A stretch of 64,000 nucleotides of DNA from Acridotheres tristis (lineage: Eukaryota > Chordata > Aves > Passeriformes > Sturnidae). The stretch spans positions 3,411,616 to 3,475,615 of the forward strand of contig CM072919.1 of NCBI GenBank assembly GCA_037013685.1. The letters run 5' to 3'. The notes under the pieces are model-generated. The model saw nothing but the letters and a program-made list of their open reading frames with translations, was not told the DNA's origin and searched no databases. A program made the translations under genes and the position numbers. Of this stretch, positions 1-19,300 are shown one piece after another. Position 1 is the first letter of the stretch. Every line of letters begins with the position of its first letter.

Positions 1-369
1 AGGATTTTCTTGGTCCTTTGTGTGTGTCGAGGTGGGGGGTGGTGTGTTGGCTGTTGTTACAGTTGTTGTGGATACCTTGTGTTCTTCTCAGGAATTTTCC
101 CAGGAGAACATTAACTCGTGTAGAAACAAAATTACTGTGAAGACTATTTTAATCTGAGGATAAAAACACTCCCCAGGGGATGATACTGAACAATTTCATA
201 TTATTTATTTAAGAATTTCAGGCACTCAGTGAGCAGTTTCATCCAAGTTTTCCAAGTAACTGAGGAACCCTTTTGTCAAAATGTGCTCAGCTGAGGGAGT
301 TTCAAATCCCTGGCTGTGATTTAGCTTTGCTTATTGATTATTATTATTAATTATTCAATGCTTTTCTAG

Positions 370-765
<396 letters not shown>

Positions 766-2692
766 GGGGAGTGGCCAGGGCTGCCCGGGGCCAGGTGTAA
801 ATAACCAAGGCTGGTTTCTATAAAACGTGGCATTCTTTATAAAGTCTGTGTGTACATTCCCAGATATATTGCTCTCAGCCCTTGCTGCTTCTCGTGGCCT
901 CACCGTGTTTAGGATCCTCATCCATCAGTGCCCTCCTGGGGGGCTGCCAGAGAACCCCCCCAGAGCTGCTGCTGCTGCTCCACCGATTTCCACGTGGATT
1001 TTCTAGCCAAACACACAACGGGGGAAGGGATCTTGTCCTGCTTTGTGGCCTCATTGCTGCTGATAAAACCAAGGGGTTCCCCCTTCCTCCCTCATGGATC
1101 TCCAAGGGTGGGAAATCAGATTGGTGCCCAGAGCTGCAACCTGGATCACAAAGATTTGGGGTTTTTTTTGTTTTGTTATGACAAGTAGAATTCCATGGAG
1201 AAGGAATCCAGCTTTGCTTAAATAAAAACATTTTTTCCTCTAGCAGTGAACCAGTGGAATGCTGGTTTATTGCCTCTTTTGGGAGGCTTTTAATTGTCCT
1301 TTTCTCATCTAAATTCCCAGTTTAATCCTGCCCAGCTCCCTGCCCACCTTTGCTGGAGCTGTGGCACATGGAAGCAGTGTCACCAAGAACTAATTAATGA
1401 TGAATAATGATAAATGATACATAAAACCTCCTGATTAGGGTTTCTCTGTGATAATGAAATGTGATCTCCTTGCTTGTCCAGTAAAACCCTGGATGATTTG
1501 AAATGAAGAAGTTGAAATTGGGATCCAGATGTCTATCCTCACTGTAGTAATTATCTGAATATATTTTAATTACACTTTTAATTGCTCTGTGCTCTCGAAT
1601 GAGTTTTATCATAGAATCTTTATTCCCGTTATCTCAAGTACCTCAATTATAGGGACAGGCCAGGAAGTGAGGGTTTTATTAAAACCTGTGAGGAGGGATA
1701 ATGAGTTTTGTGGGCTAGGATGAAAAATTAATGATGGAGTTAACACAGAGCTGTGAGTGGCACTTTCCCTTTGGAGCTGAGATGTTGGGGAGGGACATCC
1801 TGGCCCTCATCCCAGTGCTCTGGGGTAATTTGGAGATGGGGATCAACTTCCCCCTCCTCTACATTAACCCTGTGTTCCCTTCTCCATCAAAACTCTGTTG
1901 AGGTCCTGCTCCACACCCGTGCACAGAATCAGAACCACCTCACCTCCTTCCCTGCAGCTCTGGAATCCTGGAGTGCTTTGGGCTGGAAGGGACCTTAAAG
2001 CCCATCCATGGGCAGGGACCCCTCCCACTGTCCCTGGGTGCTCCAAGCCCCTCCAGCCTGGCCTTGGACACTTGCAGGGATAATTCTGACCTTGTCCCAC
2101 CCCCTTCCAGTGCTGCCCCACCGGTCACTCACTGGTACTGGGTACCAGGCTCAGCCTCACCGTGTACAAATCATGTGGACTTAATAAATAAAGTGAGATG
2201 GAGTGAATCATCAACATTTGCTGCTTTCGTTTTCTTAATCTGTCGTGAGTGGGGCTTGCACCCGTTTTACAGCAGGTGAAGACTGTAATATCCTGTCTCA
2301 GTTTCACATTATCCATCACTGGGAAATGAACTCACTGGTTTTTGTTCTTGTGCTTTATTTAAAATGGACTGGCACACCTCTGCTTGTGATTGTCCAGAGT
2401 TAATTAATCCATGTTCCCTCAGCTGCCTCCTCAATGCTCAGTGCAAGAACACTAATTCATATTTACCATTAATTCATATTTATTTAATATCTTTAATTCT
2501 ATTTAACATTAATCTGGTGTTACATCTCGTGGTTCTTCACCCCCTCCTTCCCTGCTTGTGTGTGTTTCCAGGATATTAAAACGATGCGGTGCAGAGTTCG
2601 GGGAGGGGATAACGAATTCCGAAGCCTCGGGGGGTGTTTGGGGATGAAAACAACGCTCTTACAACCCGAGTCCCGGCAGGAAAAGAAGCGAC
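766..2692 (+). other. PWWP3A 3' UTR and downstream spacer
   Basis: This stretch follows the PWWP3A stop. An AATAAA at 1221-1226 is the first clear poly(A) signal on the plus strand, and overlapping AATAAA copies lie at 2183-2192. It contains a CR1 fragment (listed separately) and otherwise AT-rich non-coding DNA. Open frames here are short and show no family resemblance. Confidence 0.55.
1958..2082 (-). repeat. CR1 LINE fragment, minus orientation
   Basis: The plus strand carries the familiar reverse complement of a CR1 3' region: a gctggaagggacctt core, then a gggcagggacccctcccact-like segment and a tccagcctggccttgga segment. CR1 is the dominant LINE of birds. This is a 5'-truncated, diverged copy. 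Confidence 0.75.
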
Positions 2693-2765
2693 TGCCGAAA
2701 CCCGGGATCGAACCAGGGACCTTTAGATCTTCAGTCTAACGCTCTCCCAACTGAGCTATTTCGGC
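2693..2765 (-). tRNA. trnF(gaa): tRNA-Phe (GAA)
   Basis: The reverse complement gives a complete 73-nt cloverleaf. The 7-bp acceptor stem is GCCGAAA/TTTCGGC with discriminator A. The A box reads TAGCTCAGTTGG, the anticodon loop is CTGAAGA with GAA, and the B box is GGTTCGATCC. There is no intron. A TTTT Pol III terminator follows on the minus strand (2681-2684). It lies divergently, 215 bp from tRNA-Asn. All stems pair, so it looks functional. Confidence 0.97.
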
Positions 2766-2980
2766 TGCACGGCCACGCTCCGCCCCCCCCGCCCGTCACC
2801 GCCGCTGGGCCGCGCCGGCTGGGGGGACACGGAGGGGACATGGGGGGGGAACGCGCGGGGACACGGGGCGGGGTGTGGGACACGGACACGGGACACGCGG
2901 GCACAGGACGCGGGGACACGGGACAGGCGGGGCACGGGGACGGGCGGGAGTCGGGACAGGCGGGAGGTGGCGGCAGCGCG

Positions 2981-2986
2981 GTCTCT

Positions 2987-3037
<51 letters not shown>

Positions 3038-3054
3038 GAGCCCACCCAGGGACG
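2981..3054 (+). tRNA. trnN(gtt): tRNA-Asn (GTT)
   Basis: A complete 74-nt cloverleaf is present. The acceptor stem is GTCTCTG/CAGGGAC with one G-T type pair and discriminator G. The A box is TGGCGCAATCGG, the anticodon is GTT in loop CTGTTAA, and the T arm contains GGTTCGAGCC. A TTTT terminator lies at 3066-3069. It sits about 245 bp upstream of the NDUFS7 start codon on the same strand, so Pol III and Pol II transcription units are very close. Confidence 0.97.
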
Positions 3055-3299
3055 GCCGCTCATTGTTTTCCTGCGCGACCGCGGCTCCGCAGCCCCGGCC
3101 ATGGCCCCTCCCGCCGAGTCCTCCAGCGGCTCCGGGACGGCCTCGCCCGCAGGGGAAGATTTGGGATCGTTTTTGGATCGCTTTGCCTGCGGAACCCTTC
3201 GCTAGGGCCGCGTTTCCCGCCGGAGCGCTGAGGCGGTGCCGCGCCGGGCCCTTTAGCGGGTGCACCGCGCGCAGAGGTTGCGTGAAGGGCTGCGGAGAG

Positions 3300-7198
<3,899 letters not shown>

Positions 7199-7279
7199 AC
7201 TTTATTTATGTCCCACTCACTCAGTGCCCCCGGGCACTGCTCACATTCACGCACAAATCCAGCTCCTCACGCGCCTTCC

Positions 7280-7285
7280 AATAAA
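7280..7285 (+). promoter_or_regulatory. NDUFS7 poly(A) signal
   Basis: A canonical AATAAA lies 82 bases after the stop. A second AATAAA at 7194-7199 overlaps the TAA stop itself (7196-7198). The 7280 copy is the more likely signal because it leaves room for a 3' UTR. Confidence 0.6.
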
Positions 7286-7299
7286 ACTCGACCTGTTCC

Positions 7300-8378
7300 A
7301 GGGGCTTTTCTGTCTTTAATAAATCCCCCCTCTGATCTGAGGGGGTTGAAAAACTGGGCTAAAAAGAGCTGAATTTGGTAGCACTGCTGAGTTGGTTTCT
7401 GGTCTGAATAATTTGACAGGGAAGGTGATGTCATATCGTGACATAAAGGCTTTGCCAGGATATTTTTTTTTTTAGCTTTCTTGGGAAGTTTTGAGACCAG
7501 CACATATCCAGGTGATCCCTGAGCTCATCCTTTACTCACCCCCTGCTCCTTGATGGTAATTCCTACACAGGATCTAATAAATCCATAATATTTGCGTGCA
7601 CAGGGGCCAGAAATTAATTCTGTTTCTGTAACAAGTCAAATACTTATGCTTAAAATCAGAATATGAATAATAAACCTGAATGTAGAGCTCCTAAGCAGGG
7701 CAGGGATAGAGCAGCCTGTCCTGGATGCATCCCAGGAGCCTGGGATGAGGAATGGTAGTGCCTGAGGGACAAACACACTTTGGAAAGACAAATAAATCGC
7801 TCGGGAACAGCAGTTTGGGTATTTCATTCCTTTTAATGGACTTTATCCCTTCTGGGGAGATAGGAAACATCACTCATTGAGCTGTGAGGGAGTGTTGGGG
7901 TCAGGATTTGCTGCTGTGGGCTTTGGCTGAAAATATTGGGAAACTTCCCTGGGGAGTTGCTTCAGGAGAAGCTGAAATGCCTCAAAATGCCTCAGACTGC
8001 CCCATTATTTCTCCCACCTGGTTTGGATTATTTGACTCTTGTGGGAAGCCACCCTGTGATTTCTCAAAATGATCCAATTTTTAGGGGAAATGGCTGGTTC
8101 TGGAACCCAGAGCTCCAAACCACACTGAAATTGCAGCTTAATTGAGAAATTGAAGTCTTGAGTGGACAGAGCAGGGTGAGATCTTCCACAAGAGCCCACA
8201 AAACCCCTCCAGGCCAGGGGGCTCCTGGGGCAGGGGAGTTTCCTGTCCTTTTGTCCCAAACCTTCACCCATGTCTGGATGATGAATCAGCTCCGATCTCT
8301 CAGGGGTTTTAAAGGAGATCAGAGCCTTTCTCCTCCTCATCAGCACCTGCCCAGCTCCTTCCCCCCGGGCTGAGCCCC
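7300..8378. other. NDUFS7-GAMT convergent spacer, GAMT 3' UTR
   Basis: This is non-coding sequence between two tail-to-tail genes. The right part must include the GAMT 3' UTR (minus strand). I see no RNA gene, recognisable transposon or convincing exon in it. Confidence 0.5.
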
Positions 8379-10973
<2,595 letters not shown>

Positions 10974-11052
10974 GGCTGCGGGAGGAAAGTCCAGCTGGAC
11001 GGGCCGAGGCTGCCAGGGAGGGAAAGAAAGGGCCACTGGGCTCTTGGCCGGC

Positions 11053-11061
11053 TTTAAATAG
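11053..11061 (-). promoter_or_regulatory. GAMT TATA-like element
   Basis: On the minus strand the sequence reads GGGCTATTTAAAGCC about 80-85 bp upstream of the GAMT ATG, in otherwise GC-rich DNA. The position suits a TATA box with a 50-60 nt 5' UTR. Confidence 0.5.
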
Positions 11062-11404
11062 CCCTGCTGGAAAGTGCTGAGTGTGCACAGCCGGCTGGGG
11101 CCCCTCCAGGGATCGGGAGCCCTTATCGGGAACGGGGCACCACGGGACAGGCCGGGGCTGCCCGGCTGGAGTGGTCACACGTGGCCTGGGGGTCACTGCG
11201 GTCATCTGGGGGTGCAGAGGATGTCCCTGCTCCCCGTGGTCACTGGGAATGACCAGCCGGGCTGGATCAGGGGGTAAATGGAGGAAGGGGTGTCCCCTGT
11301 GCTTGCTGCTGTGTCCCACGCTGTGTCCCACGCTGTGCCACCCTCCGGGGCCACATTCCGGGCCACACACAGCGCTGTGCCCCGCACTGTCCCACGCACT
11401 GAGC

Positions 11405-11735
11405 CCAGTGAGGGCGGGGCGGGACCCTGCAGGTGGGCAACGGGACACGCGGGGCAGCGGTGGGACCCCCACGGGAGGGCAGTAGGACCCCGGGGGTGGG
11501 CAATGAGACCCCGCGGGTGGGCAGTGGGACCCCAAAGGTGGACGGTAGGACCCTGCGGATGAGCAGTAGGACCCCGAGGGTGGGCAGTGGGACCCCCGGG
11601 GATGGACACTGGGACCCCACGGAGCCTGCAGGTGGGTGCTGGGACCCTGCGGGAAGGCAGGAGGACCTTGTGGATCCCGAGGGTGGGCAGTGGGACCCTG
11701 TGGATCCCGGAGATGAACACTGGGACCCCAGAGAT
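11405..11735 (+). repeat. degenerate G-rich minisatellite, GAMT-DAZAP1 spacer
   Basis: Units of about 24 bp have the form gtgggaccccgngggtgggca. They are more diverged than the array that follows and grade into it near 11735. Confidence 0.8.
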
Positions 11736-12480
11736 GGACACTGGGATGCCATGGGATGGACACAGGGATCCCAATGGGATGGACACCGGGATCCCATGGG
11801 ATGGACACCAGGATCCCATGGGATGGACACAGGGATCCCAATGGGATGGACACCGGGATCCATGGGATGGACACTGGGATCCCATGGGATGGACACCGGG
11901 ATCCCATAGGATGGACACTGGGATCTCAATGGGATGGACACCGGGATCCCATGGGATGGACACCGGGATCCCATGGGATGGACACTGAGATCTCAATGGG
12001 ATGGATACTGGGATCCCATAGGATGGACACCGGGAACCCATGGGATGGACACTGGGATCCCATAGGATGGACGCTGGGATCCCATGGGATGGACGCCGGG
12101 ATCCCATAGGATGGACACCAGGATCCCATAGGATGGACACTGAGATCTCAATGGGATGGACACTGGGATCCCATGGGATGGACACCTTGATGCCATGGGA
12201 TGGACACCGGGATCCCATGGGATGGACACCGGGATCCATGGGATGGACGCTGGGATCCCAATGGGATGGACACCGGGATCCATGGGATGGACGCTGGGAT
12301 CCCAATGGGATGGACACCGGGATCCCAATGGGATGGACGCTGGGATCCCAATGGGATGGACACCGGGATCCCAATGGGATTGACGCTGGGATCCCAATGG
12401 GATTGACGCTGGGATCTCAATGGGATGGACACCGGGATCCCAATGGGATTGACGCTGGGATCCCATGGGATGGACACCTG
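11735..12480 (+). repeat. 22-bp minisatellite upstream of DAZAP1
   Basis: About 34 tandem copies of a 22-bp unit with core gggatcccatgggatggaca are present. Variants include gggatcccaatgggatggac (23 bp) and gggatctcaatggg. The unit contains the palindromes GGGATCCC and CCCATGGG. The array ends within about 330 bp of the DAZAP1 start codon, at the edge of its CpG island. Confidence 0.95.
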
Positions 12481-12489
12481 GACCCGGCG

Positions 12490-13300
12490 GAGGCCCCCCC
12501 CCCCCCGCTCGCGCGGACTGCCCTTCCCGCCGGCCCCCGCGCGCGCGCGGCCACGCCCCTCTCTGCCCCTCCCAGGGCGCGGCCCCGGAGACCCCGTAGC
12601 GAGGGGCGGGTGCGCGCGCAGCGGCGGCGCTGAGGGAGCGCGAGCGCGCGGCGGGGGGGGCCGGGCCGGGCCGGGGGCGGCGGGGGGGGAACCGGGACAC
12701 GGGAACCGGGACACGGCCGGGAGCGCCCGCCCGCGGCCCCACGACCCGCCGCTGGCACCGCCGCCACCGGAGGGAAGAGCCGGGCGCGGCCCCGGAGGAG
12801 CCGCCGCCATGAACAGCGTGGGAGGCGCCGATGAGATCGGGTGAGGGGAAGGGGAGGGCGACGCGCTGGGACGGGGTGGTGGGGGAAGGTTCGGTCACCT
12901 TTTCCCGCAACCTCACGAGAGGGTCCCGCCGGGGCTCCCTCGGACCGGGGGAGCTGAGCGGAGAGCGGTGCCGGGCAGAAGTGGGCTCGGGTGGGGGGGG
13001 GCCGGTCCCGGACCGGGGGTGCTGAGGGGGGGGCCGGTCCCGCCATGTTGGGGCCGTGAGGGCGCACACCCCCCCCTCCCGTCACGTGACCGGCGCGCGC
13101 GCGGGGCTGCGGCAGGTGCGCGCGCCCAAGGTCACCCGCCCGCGGCGCTTCCCGCGCCCGCCCGCACCGGAACCCCCCGCGTCCCTCCGTGTCCCCTCCG
13201 CGTCCCTCCGTGTCCTCCTCTCCTGTCACCTCCCGCGGGGAACGCGAGGTGGGGGGGACAACACGCCGAGGAGGGAGGGGATTGTCCCGCTCTGCTGGTG
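12490..13300 (+). promoter_or_regulatory. DAZAP1 CpG-island promoter
   Basis: Very CpG-rich sequence surrounds DAZAP1 exon 1, starting just after a C14-like run. It includes long G-runs (12640-12720) able to form G-quadruplexes upstream of the ATG at 12809. There is no TATA box. Confidence 0.7.
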
Positions 13301-16300
13301 CGGCCTCACCTTGAGTCCTGCGTGCGGTTTTAGGCGCCACAATATAAGAAAGATACCGAGGTGTTAGAGAGCATCCAAAAGAGGGCAGCGAACATGGTGA
13401 AACGCCTTGAGGGGAAGCCTTAGGAGGAGTGGCTGAGGTTACTTGGTGTGTTCAGCCTGGAGAAGAGGAGCCTGAGGGGAGATCTCATCGCAGTCTGAAA
13501 CTTCCTCGTGAGGGGAAGCAGAGGGGCAGCTCTGATCTCTGCTCTCTGGGACCAGTGACAGAACCTGAGGGAACGGCTGGAGCTGGAACCAGGGAGGTTT
13601 GGGGTGGCTATCAGGAAAAGGTTTTTCCCCCAGAGGGTTCTGGGGCACTGCTCAGGCTCCCCAGGGAATGGTCTCAGCCCCAAAGCTGCCAGAGCTCCAG
13701 GGGTGCTTGGACAACGCTCTCAGGCACAGGTTGGGATTGTTGGGGTGTCTGTGCAGGGCCAGGAGTGGGACTCGTTGATCCTTGAGGGTCTGTTCTGTGA
13801 TTCTGTCACCCCACTCGGCATTTTGTTCCGGTGACTCCTCAGGGCCACCCTGAGGGGCTCGGGGTGGAGGAGGGGGAAGGTGGGGGGACAAATCCAGCAC
13901 CAGGAACCTCCCCTCGACCTCCGTGTCCCCCTGCAGGGCTGCCCTGCCGAGCTGTCCTCTGCTCGGGATGTGTTCCAGGCAGGAAAAATCCCGGTTTAAA
14001 CTGTTCTGGGGTTTTTGTGGCTTCAAACTGAAAACCTGACGCAGATCTGGTTCTTGTGACGTGCTTTTAGAGTCACAGCAAGGCTTGAGTTGGAAGGGAC
14101 CTTAGAGATCATCCAGCTGCACTCAGTGTTATTATTCTGCTTGAGAGCTGTACCCTGGTGACATTGAAATTACCAGGCTGCAGACTTGGGCATGGTAGAA
14201 CTCGAAGGAGCAAAAACCTAATTTAAAAATCCTTGACTGGTTCTTCCAGTGCAAGTTTTGGCACAGAATTTGCCCATCAGGACTGGTCACCCTGTTTGAA
14301 ACTGGAAACACGAACCATTTGTCCCATGCTCCTTGCACTGCTTTGTAAGCTGCTTATTTACTGCATGTTCTTAATTTGTAAATCCTAAACGTACAGGAGG
14401 CAGGATAAGTGATTGGAATATCTCGGGTTGGTTGAAAGGGACCTTAAGAGATGATCCAATTCCAGAACACGTTGCAGGAGGCCTGTTTAAATATGTGGGG
14501 TTTGTTCTGAAAGTGCTTTTATTTGCTTCTGGGATTTAGTCACGGTCTGGTGTCTTATGAGAGACCTGATCAGGTCTGTCTTCCCAAACTGTAGGTGAGC
14601 TCCAGGTTATTCCATGGAATATCATCAATGCCTCTCCTGAGCAGGCTTGGCTGTCCCAGAGTTTGTTCCCAGTCACAGGCTGTGACCCTTCAGAGCTGTA
14701 ATCAGATTGGGAAGGATTGGGGGTTAATCAGAGAGGGAAATTTTCTTTATTCTCCTCCCCCAGAAGCACTCAGGGGGAAAGGTGAGAGCGTAGAACAATC
14801 TCAGCTGCTCCAGCCCTCAGAAGGAAGCTCTGGTTTAAAGCTGTTGGGAGAGTTAGGTCTAGATGGGAAGTTATGAATTCAGCTGCTTTTCTAGGCAAAG
14901 ATTTTCAGAAAAAACACATAAGGAAGCTGTGTAAGCCTAGCAGATGTGTTGGCATGGGTAGGTAGGGGCCTTGAGAGTGTTATTTGTTGTAATTAATTAG
15001 TACTTGGGGCTGGTTTGGATGAAGAAAAGTGCTGATCTTGATCCTTCTGTCCTGCAGCTAATGGGGGCTGTGCTGAGGTGTTGATCAGAGCTATTAATCA
15101 AATCCCAGATTATTTATATAGGCAAAGAGTTTGTGCTTTTGTTGAGCTTTGGTGGTTTTAAAATACCTGTACATGCTTTTTTACTAATCTTGAGTTGATT
15201 TGCTCCAGCAGCAAGTACGTTTATGGCAACAAAGAATAAATTAGCAATGAAAATTCTCCCAGGAAGTAGTGAGGCAGAACACTTGGTTAAAATATTATTG
15301 TATAATAAGTTATACAGCTGCAACTTCTGAGGAGTCATTATCCAACTTTCTGCTCCTGAAGTGATCCCTGTGGGGAATTGTGCTGTACCTGTCAGGATCT
15401 CACTGCTCATGATGGGCACACTCACCTGGTGGTTTGTGCTGTCACCTGCCTGTGCTGGAGTGGCTTTGCATTCCGGTGTGGATGGACTGTGGTGTCCTCC
15501 AGTGTGTAAATTTGGAGCTTTATGGAGGTGTGAGGTTTGGGTGGTGTCAGCAGGTGTGAACTAAAAACATTGAAGGGCGTGAGGGGAGACTCAGCAGCGT
15601 CTGCAGCTTCTTCCTGAGGGGCAGCATCACCCTCTGCTCTCTGGGAGCAGGGCCAGGAGCCAGGGAATGGCTGGGGCTGTGTCTGGGTCAGGCTGGGTAT
15701 CAGGAAAGGCTCTTCCCCCCGAGGGTGCTGGGCACTGCCCAGGCTCCCCAGGGAATGGGCACGGCCCCAAGGCTGCCAGAGCTCCAGGAGCGTTTGGACA
15801 CCAGGGATGCTCAGGGTGGGATTGTTGGGGGGTCTGTGCAAGGCCAGGAGTTGGACTCGGTGCTCATGGATCCCTTCCAGCTCAGGATATTCCCCGAGTT
15901 TAAGAACTGCCAGCCCATAAACTGTTAGGACCAAAAGTTTTGTGGGATGGAGCGTGGGTGAGACCTTGGGAAAGGGCTGGTGATGCAGCTGAGCGTGGGG
16001 GCTGGAGCACTCACACAGCTGTCCTGTACCATAGCACATCTGGATCTTTGTAAACTCTGACAGCCCTGCTCAATGTCTTCAAACCACAGAGGATCCCAAA
16101 ACAGAGGATTCCTGGCTTTTGGTGTTCCACTGCATGTGTATAAACCAGGGCTGTGGATTTCCATACAGCTGCTGGAGCTGGCCTTGAGCAAGCCAGCGTT
16201 GCTGTTTCAGTCCATGTAGGGTGACTACAAATAATTCATGGTGGAACTGGAAGGTTTCAGTGACCTCCCTCCTTGCAGACAGCTTGGTGTTCTCCAGAAC

Positions 16301-19300
16301 ACGGCTGGTACTTTCACAGGGATGCAAAATAGATTCATCTTGTATACCAAGCTATCAAATTTAGTTGAAAACACCCCAAAACAAACTATAAGCTCAAATG
16401 TTGTTGTTCAAGAAAACGTCACTAGCCACACATCAAAACTTTATTGTGAATATAGCAGTAGATCAGCTGGTTTTACTTTACTATTAAGAAATTCGAGTTG
16501 TTTTCCCTAGAAATAAGGCACAGCAGAAGGTTTTGTGTTTTGTGTGTGCAGAGTGAAGGTGGTCAAAGGACAGTTGTGGCAGCCACCAGGATGGTGGGGC
16601 CACCTGGCCAAAACTTGGCTGGTCCCAGAACAGACCTGTAGCTGTGAACTGGCTGCTGTTGAGCAAGGCCCTGAGCCCGTGCCAGGAGCCAGAGCGAGCT
16701 GGGGGCACTTTTCCAATCCTGGAGGGAAACTTCGTCATCCCGAACGTGCCCGCAGAAAACGGGCGTGCTCTGAGAGAGGGCGGGGCAGGGCGGGCACTGC
16801 CTGTGCTGCTCCTGGGGAGGGTGACGGGTCCTGTCTGTGCTGCTCTGGGGAGGGTGACAGGTCCTGCCTGTGCTGCTCCTGGGGAGGGTGACAGGTCCTG
16901 TCTGTGCTGCTCTGGGGAGGGTGACGGGTCCTGCCTGTGCTGCTCTGGGGAGGGTGACGGGTCCTGCCTGTGCTGCTCTGGGGAGGGTGACGGGTCCTGC
17001 CTGTGCTGCTCTGGGGAGGGTGACGGGTCCTGCCCGTGCTGCTCTGGGGAGGGGGACGGGTCCTGCCTGTGCTGCTCTGGGGAGGGTGACGGGTCCTGCC
17101 TGTGCTGCTCTGGGGAGGGTGACGGGTCCTGCCCGTGCTGCTCTGGGGAGGGTGACGGGTCCTGCCTGTGCTGCTCTGGGGAGGGTGACGGGTCCTGTCT
17201 GTGCTGCTCTGGGGAGGGTGACGGGTCCTGTCTGTGCTGCTCTGGGGAGGGTGACGGGTCCTGCCCGTGCTGCTCTGGGGAGGGTGACGGGTCCTGTCTG
17301 TGCTGCTCTGGGGAGGGTGACGGGTCCTGCCCGTGCTGCTCTGGGGAGGGTGACAGGTCCTGCCCGTGCTGCTCTGGGGAGGGTGACGGGTCCTGCCCGT
17401 GCTGCTCTCGGGGGGGCTGACACGTCCTTTTGCATGACGATAAGGCAGCAGAGGCAGCCGCGGTCTGCTGTGACACTCAGGGCTGTCTTTGCCTTGTGTG
17501 TCACCAGCTCAGTTGTTTGCTGGCTGCTCAAGGAGACGCTTTGATCAGCGCTTAACAGTTGGTCTGTTTCTGTGAAAGACAAGCCTCGTGTCACGTCTCG
17601 CCTTGTAACTTAGGAACAGAATTTGCCTCAATGGAACAAGGCTCAGAGATGCTGTGTAATATTGAATTTTGTCACTTTGGCTGGTGCACAAGGGTCGTGA
17701 CATGATGTCCTATCACAGCAAGTGAATCAAAGTGGAAAGGGATGGGCTGGTTTTGTCAGTGAGCTGCCCTGCTCCACAGGAATTTCCAGTTGCAAAGCTT
17801 TCACTTCCCCTGGTACTCCCAGTGCACCTGCAGCTCTTGCTGGGGGTGACTGGGCTCTCCCTGCCGTTAGTTACTACTGAAAAGAGCAGGTGAGAGGAAG
17901 TTTAGGATTCTTTTTGTTAGGAAAAATTCAACTTTACCCCTGTAAGTGAGGATGCAGGAATTCCCACCACCCTCAGCTGTTCTCAGGTATAGGTGAAGGT
18001 GAGTAGAAGACAAGGCAGAAGGTGATTTTTTTTATTTGAGGTCTGATGAAGAACTAGAGGGCATCCCCCAAAAATAAACTATCCCAGTGCTTGTCTGTGC
18101 AGAGCCATGGAGTCATTAACAGCAGGGTTTTCCACACAGTCTCCTGATCTGGAAGGGATTTCTAAGGATCATCAAAGCTCTGCACAGACACCCCAACAAT
18201 CCCGTGTTGTCCAAATGCTCCTGGAGCTTGTGGCTGGGACCATTCTCTGGGGAGCTTGGGCAGTGCCCAGCACCCCCTGAGGAAGAATCTTTCCTGATGC
18301 CCAGCTTGAACCTCCCCTGACACAGCTCCAGCCATTCCCTGGCTCCTGCCCCTGCTCCCAGAGAGCAGAGGGTGATGCTGCTCCTCAGGAAGAAGCTGCA
18401 GACAGCTATGAAAGGTTTTTTTGGGGGGTTGATTCTTGGTACTGACAAGGGCCAAGTGTTGAGGTGGTTCTGAGTTTAATTACTGAGTAAATGACTGCTG
18501 GAAGTTCTGTCACACCCAGGAGTTGATAAAGAGCTGCAGAGCTGGCAGCCTGGCATGGAGCTCCTCTAGCACCCACCCAGGTGCTTGGGCATGCTGGGAC
18601 ACGAAACCCTGCAGATTTGGGTGCTCTTTGCAGAGGAAGAGTTGAATCAGTTTTCAGCAGTTTAGTTTGGGGTTCAGCCATGACTTCCTCACCTGCTGGG
18701 CGCTATCTCGAAACTGGGTTGTAAAATGGTTTCACAACTGCTGCTGGATTAGTGCTGCTCTGTTATTTAGTACCTGCTGCACAGGTTTGACTTCTGTCTC
18801 AGGCCTCAGCTTGGCAGTTGTACTTTTGCTTTCACCCCACAGGAAGGGGCTGGCAGCCAAGTGAGTGTTTTGTGGTGAGTGAGGGAGGAGCAGGGATGGA
18901 GGAAGGGTTGGGTTTGCTTTGGTTTAATCAGCGGCTTTGAGTGCGGCACCAGCTTTGTAGGGTGTGGTGAAGGTCCTGGTACCCCCAAACCTGTCCAGAA
19001 GAGCTGAGTTGTGCCCTAAATACGATGGAGCATCTGCTGTAGCCCCTAAACCTGCCCTGTGCTTTGTTTGCAGAAAGCTGTTCGTGGGTGGCCTGGACTG
19101 GAGCACGACACAAGGTGAGCAATGTGTGCTGCAGGCATTGGGCCATGGTGAAACCCAGCCACGAGTTCCCAACAGGCATTGCTGTGGTGAGGAGATGGGG
19201 CTGAGAGCTCCTCCTCCTCTGCTAATTCATAAAACTTTCTGTACAGACAGCTCAGATACGTGATTTTATATCTATTTTTTAATATATTAGTACTTTTAGG

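Noticed and set aside
11735..12480. Possible CRISPR-like array (regular repeats with short differences)
   Set aside because: Units are contiguous with no unique spacers, in a vertebrate genome. It is an ordinary minisatellite.
11202..13069. Repeat proteins with SIPWDPGVHPMGSRCPSH-type periods
   Set aside because: Translation of the 22-bp minisatellite, which cycles through frames, fused to GC-rich promoter DNA. No gene structure.
16484..17594. Long repetitive proteins (QHGQDPSPSPE and AARAGPVTLPR periods, minus; GEGDGSCLCCS period, plus)
   Set aside because: The 33-bp minisatellite keeps multiple frames open on both strands. It is inside DAZAP1 intron 1 with no conserved flanks.
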